NCBI GenBank assembly: GCA_030655075.1
Contig: JAURWE010000091.1
Location: 1 to 8,154 of the forward strand
Source: Pararhizobium sp.
Lineage (GTDB): Bacteria > Pseudomonadota > Alphaproteobacteria > Rhizobiales > Rhizobiaceae
Reading direction: 5' to 3'
DNA: 8,154 nt
The translations under genes were made by a program, and so were the position numbers. Of the stretch, positions 5,486 through 8,154 are shown in pieces. Position 1 is the stretch's first letter. Each line of letters opens with the position of its first letter. Under the pieces are notes generated by a model. That model had not been told where the DNA came from, did not search any database, and saw only the letters and a list, made by a program, of their open reading frames with translations.

Positions 5486-6696
5486 CCGCCGGTTTCGAAA
5501 TGCTCGACGAAGCGCAGACGCGGATCCTCGCCGGCATTCAAAAGGACAGTCTGGAGCCGTTGCTTGCGTTGGGTCAGGGGGAGTTCCCGCAGGTCTTGGT
5601 CTCTAACGAACAGTAAATCGAACGCGAAATAGACGAGATCATTGGTTTTTCCGTCAGACAGTGCTGCTTGCAAAGCGGCGAAGTCGGGCGCCCCTTGTTC
5701 ATCGAGCGCGCAGATTTCGCCGTCGATGATGCAGTCAGGAAGCTCCGAAGCCACCTTGGCGATGGCGGGCCATTTCGCGGTCCAGTCCAGACCCTTGCGT
5801 GTCTTGAGCGTGACGTCGCCACCTTCGACGCGCATCTGGATGCGGTAGCCATCGAACTTGATTTCATGAATCCAGCCGCTGATCGACGGTGGACGCGCGA
5901 GGTTGTCGCACAGCTGAGGCGCAACGAAATCGGGCAGTTCTAATTTCGCACGCGCGGCAGTGGACGGCTTTTTTCTCGTCGGGTTCGACTTCTCCGATGT
6001 CGTTGTGCCGGCTTCGCGCTCTTCGGCGGCAAGACCATGATTGCTGTCCCAGACGGCATCGGCTTCAACCGACCCGCTCTCAAGCATGAATGGCTTCGGT
6101 TTCTTCCCCTTGCCCGCAGCGATGGCTTCCATCGTCCGGCCCGATGCGAGCGAAGATTCGTTGTCATCAAGCATTGCTGCGCCATTCTCTTCGACGGCGT
6201 CCTCATCGCGATGTTTGATCAGAAGCCAATTGGTGCGTTTGCCACCGTCGCGGTCGTGGCGCATGCGCACGAGAACGAAGCTGCCATGCAGCCGGTTACC
6301 CTCTAAGGTGAATTTGAAGTCGCCCGTGGCCAGGGCCTCTTCCGGCGTTTTGTTCCCCTCCGGCTCCCAGTAGCCGCGATCCCACAGCATCACCGTGCCG
6401 CCGCCATATTGGCCTTTCGGAATGGTGCCCTCAAAGTCGCCGTAGTCGAGCGGATGATCTTCGACTTCGACGGCAAGGCGCTTGTCATGGGGATCCAACG
6501 AAGGGCCTTTCGTCACCGCCCAGGATTTGAACACGCCGTTGAGTTCGAGCCGAAGATCATAGTGCAGCCGCGTTGCGTCATGCTTCTGGATAACGAAACG
6601 CCGGCGATATGACACCTTGACGTCAGCCTCGCCGCTTGGCTCGGCTGTCTTCTTGAAATCACGCTTGGCACGGTAGGTCGAAAGATTGTCGGCCAT
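5476..6696 (-). pseudogene. ligD: ligD 5' part: phosphoesterase domain plus truncated ATP-dependent ligase domain
   Basis: LigD is the multi-domain ligase of bacterial non-homologous end joining, working with Ku on DNA double-strand breaks. This 406-aa frame holds the whole 3'-phosphoesterase domain (about 30-165): FVIQKHDATRLHYDLRLE with H39, H45, D47 and R49, then H81 in VEDHPLDYG. A low-complexity linker follows (about 170-250), then the first half of the ligase domain (253-406): the adenylation motif EIKFDGYR with nucleophile K280, DGEICALDEQG and YFAFDLLF. It stops abruptly after RFVEHFETGGDA. The usual EGIVSKR motif, motif V, the OB domain and most of the polymerase domain are absent, against a usual length well over 800 aa. 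Ligation should be impossible; phosphoesterase activity could persist. ATG 6696 follows AGGA (6707-6710) and lies 60 bases after the upstream gene, suggesting one transcript. Confidence 0.9.
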
Positions 6697-6756
6697 TGGT
6701 TCGTTATCCTAATACGCACACAATACTGGGATCAGCTTAGTGTCGGTCATCGATAC

Positions 6757-7065
6757 TCAACGGCCAGAGACGCGTATTGCGCCGGCATCACTTAGGCTGC
6801 GCTGAACGGCAGCGATCTGGCCTGCTGCGATATCAGCAGAGACTTCGATTTCACCGCCAAGCGCCGCATCGCCACGGGCACCCTCTTCATGAGACGCGTC
6901 ACCGCCGGAGGGTAAGATTCCAGCGGTGTTTTCGGCCGTTGCTGATTGGATGAAGATGTCCGGCCTCGATATGCCGTGCTGCTGAACAAGATGCTCGACC
7001 GCAAGATCCGCTGCCGCGCGGGTCTCGAAAGTCGCCTTAATCGTTGTGGTGCTGTCGTCAGCCAT
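6757..7065 (-). CDS. Conserved-looking 102-aa protein upstream of ligD, unknown function
   Basis: I recognise no named domain. The frame starts at ATG 7065 with a strong ribosome binding site (AGGAGA, 7077-7072 on the minus strand, 6-base spacer) and ends at TGA 6759-6757. The predicted order is strand (IKATFET), helix (RAAADLAVEHLVQQH), strand (DIFIQSA), a Gly/Asp-rich loop (about 50-68), strand (EIEVSADI), helix (AGQIAAVQRSLSDAG) and strand (AIRVSG). That is a beta-alpha-beta-beta-alpha-beta pattern suggesting a small ferredoxin-like fold. It is acidic, with no signal peptide or membrane segment. It lies directly upstream of ligD on the same strand and divergent from dinB, so a link to the DNA-damage response is possible but only by context. 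Unlike its neighbours it is intact. Confidence 0.75.
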   Translation of the reverse strand: MADDSTTTIKATFETRAAADLAVEHLVQQHGISRPDIFIQSATAENTAGILPSGGDASHEEGARGDAALGGEIEVSADIAAGQIAAVQRSLSDAGAIRVSGR

Positions 7066-7222
7066 GGTTTGTCTCCTGCTCTGGTAAGGTCACGGGTGTA
7101 AACGCCGCCAGGCTCGACTCGTTTCGCCGGTCGAGACGCAAAAGGGATGCAATGGTGGATTTAAACGAGAAAGCTGATATGTTCCCTTTTTGTTTCCATG
7201 CAGCCAGCCGATTAGCACTGCG
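7066..7222. other. Divergent promoter region between the 102-aa gene/ligD and dinB
   Basis: Promoters in both directions are expected in these 157 bases. Visible are an inverted repeat CTCGAC (7113-7118)/GTCGAG (7130-7135) with an 11-base loop, an AT-rich stretch at 7158-7196 and the LexA-type box at 7181-7195. A weak -35/-10 pair for dinB could be TTGTTT (7190-7195) and TTAGCA (7212-7217), which would overlap the box. Confidence 0.4.
7181..7195 (+). promoter_or_regulatory. LexA-type SOS box upstream of dinB
   Basis: GTTC (7181-7184), 7 bases, then GTTT (7192-7195) differs at one base from GTTC-N7-GTTC, the known LexA site of alphaproteobacteria. It lies 27 bases before ATG 7223 and would overlap the promoter, as expected for SOS repression of DNA polymerase IV. 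Confidence 0.55.
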
Positions 7223-8154
7223 ATGAATTTCATGTCCCAACTGCCCACGCGCAAAATCATCCATGTCGACATGGATGCCTTTATGCATCGGTCGAGCAGC
7301 GCGACAATCCGGAACTGCGTGGGCGACCGCTGGCTGTCGGCGGGTCGGCGGCACGCGGTGTCGTAGCGGCTGCAAGTTACGAGGCCAGAACATTTGGGGT
7401 GCATTCGGCCATGCCGTCGGTGACCGCAAAGCGGAAATGCCCGGATCTGATCTTTGTCCCGCCTCGCTTCGAGGTCTATCGGCAGGTCTCGCAGCAAATT
7501 AGGGAAATCTTTGCGGAATACACGCCGCTGATCGAGCCACTGTCGCTGGACGAGGCCTATCTCGATGTCACCGAGAACCTGAAGGGCATGGCGACCGCAA
7601 CTGAGATTGCGCTGGAAATCCGCGCCAAGATCAAGGCGGTCACCGGACTTAATGCATCCGCTGGCATTTCATACAACAAGTTCCTGGCGAAGATGGCTAG
7701 CGATCTGAATAAGCCGAATGGACAGGCGGTCATCACGCCGAAGAACGGCCCGGGTTTTGTCGAATCCCTCCCCGTCAAGAAATTCCATGGCGTTGGGCCG
7801 GCCACCGCCGAGCGGATGAAACGGTATGGCATCGAGACCGGGCTCGATCTCAAATCGAAATCGCTCTTTTTCCTTCAGCAGCATTTTGGCAAATCCGGTC
7901 CATATTTCTACGGCATCGCCCGCGGCATAGATGAACGCGGGGTCAAACCCGATCGCATCCGCAAATCTGTTGGCGCGGAAGACACGTTCGGGGAGGACAT
8001 CACTGGTCTCGATCTGGCCAAAGCAGAACTGCGGCCCCTGGCCGAGAAAGTCTGGCGCTATTGCGAGGCGCACGACATCACGGGAAAGACGATCACCGTC
8101 AAAATCAAATATTCGGATTTTAGCCAGGCGACACGCAGTAGGACAGTGTTAGCA
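7223..8154 (+). pseudogene. dinB: dinB, DNA polymerase IV, with a one-base frameshift (3' end outside window)
   Basis: DinB is the Y-family error-prone polymerase for translesion synthesis. From ATG 7223 (or 7232) the protein reads RKIIHVDMDAF, then the frame breaks. The family continues YASVEQRDNPELRG, which is present from 7285 in the next frame. One T is missing from the T-run at 7280-7282 (TTTTAT expected, TTTAT seen). As written, translation ends at TAG 7364-7366 after 47 residues. The restored frame then stays open for 290 codons to the window end, with SLDEAYLDVTE (catalytic D/E), GISYNKFLAKMASDLNKPNG, the helix-hairpin-helix KFHGVGPATAERM and the start of the little-finger domain (TVKIKYSDFSQATR). 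About 40-50 residues should lie beyond the window. No strong ribosome binding site is seen. The rest is so well preserved that the break is either very recent or a sequencing error. Confidence 0.88.

Noticed and set aside
7113..7135. CTCGAC/GTCGAG inverted repeat as a terminator or operator
   Set aside because: The arms are only 6 bases with an 11-base loop, there is no T-run, and nothing ties it to a promoter.
7280..7290. Programmed frameshifting in dinB
   Set aside because: There is no convincing slippery heptamer or downstream structure, and the family is not known for it. A simple deletion or sequencing error is more likely.
1..8154. CRISPR array, tRNA or rRNA genes, insertion sequence
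   Set aside because: No regularly spaced repeats, no tRNA cloverleaf, no rRNA-like stretch and no transposase or integrase frame were seen.

Overview
The window looks like chromosomal accessory DNA from an alphaproteobacterium of the order Hyphomicrobiales (Rhizobiales). This is inferred from the GC-rich codon use, the PE-ligase-polymerase order of the DNA ligase D remains, a GTTC-N7-GTTY LexA-type box, and the style of the small conserved proteins. I cannot name the genus.

Left part (1-4264). Two paralogous surface proteins lie in the same orientation. Each has an inverse-autotransporter (intimin/invasin-type) outer-membrane barrel followed by a short right-handed beta-helix passenger. Copy A enters from outside the window and ends at 964. 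Copy B is complete (2441-4264). Between them lie a structured but gene-poor stretch (965-1301), a small unrecognised protein (1302-1511) and an intact fumarylacetoacetate-hydrolase-family (FAH) enzyme (1592-2278).

Middle (4265-5138). Just after copy B is a decayed copy of the 3' end of the FAH gene (about 4296-4370), so copy B is bracketed by two FAH 3' ends. The relic runs straight into a complete gamma-carbonic-anhydrase-family gene (4390-4926). Next is a fragment of a dihydrofolate-reductase/RibD-C family gene (about 5017-5138) that keeps a perfect ribosome binding site but almost none of the protein.

Right part (5139-8154). On the minus strand, ligD has lost a large internal block: the phosphoesterase domain and half of the ligase domain are joined out of frame to the tail of the polymerase domain. 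Upstream of it, on the same strand, is an intact 102-aa protein of unknown function. Divergent from it is dinB (DNA polymerase IV), preceded by a LexA-type box, broken by a one-base deletion exactly between the MDAF and YASVE parts of the active-site motif, and running out of the window.

Overall, the left half carries duplicated, diverging surface adhesin-like genes. The right half is a decaying DNA-repair/mutagenesis block (ligD and dinB both broken, plus two gene relics). I found no tRNA, rRNA, CRISPR array, transposase or integrase. The best leads are the FAH-relic/adhesin architecture and the paired loss of ligD and dinB. No entirely new enzymatic system is evident.
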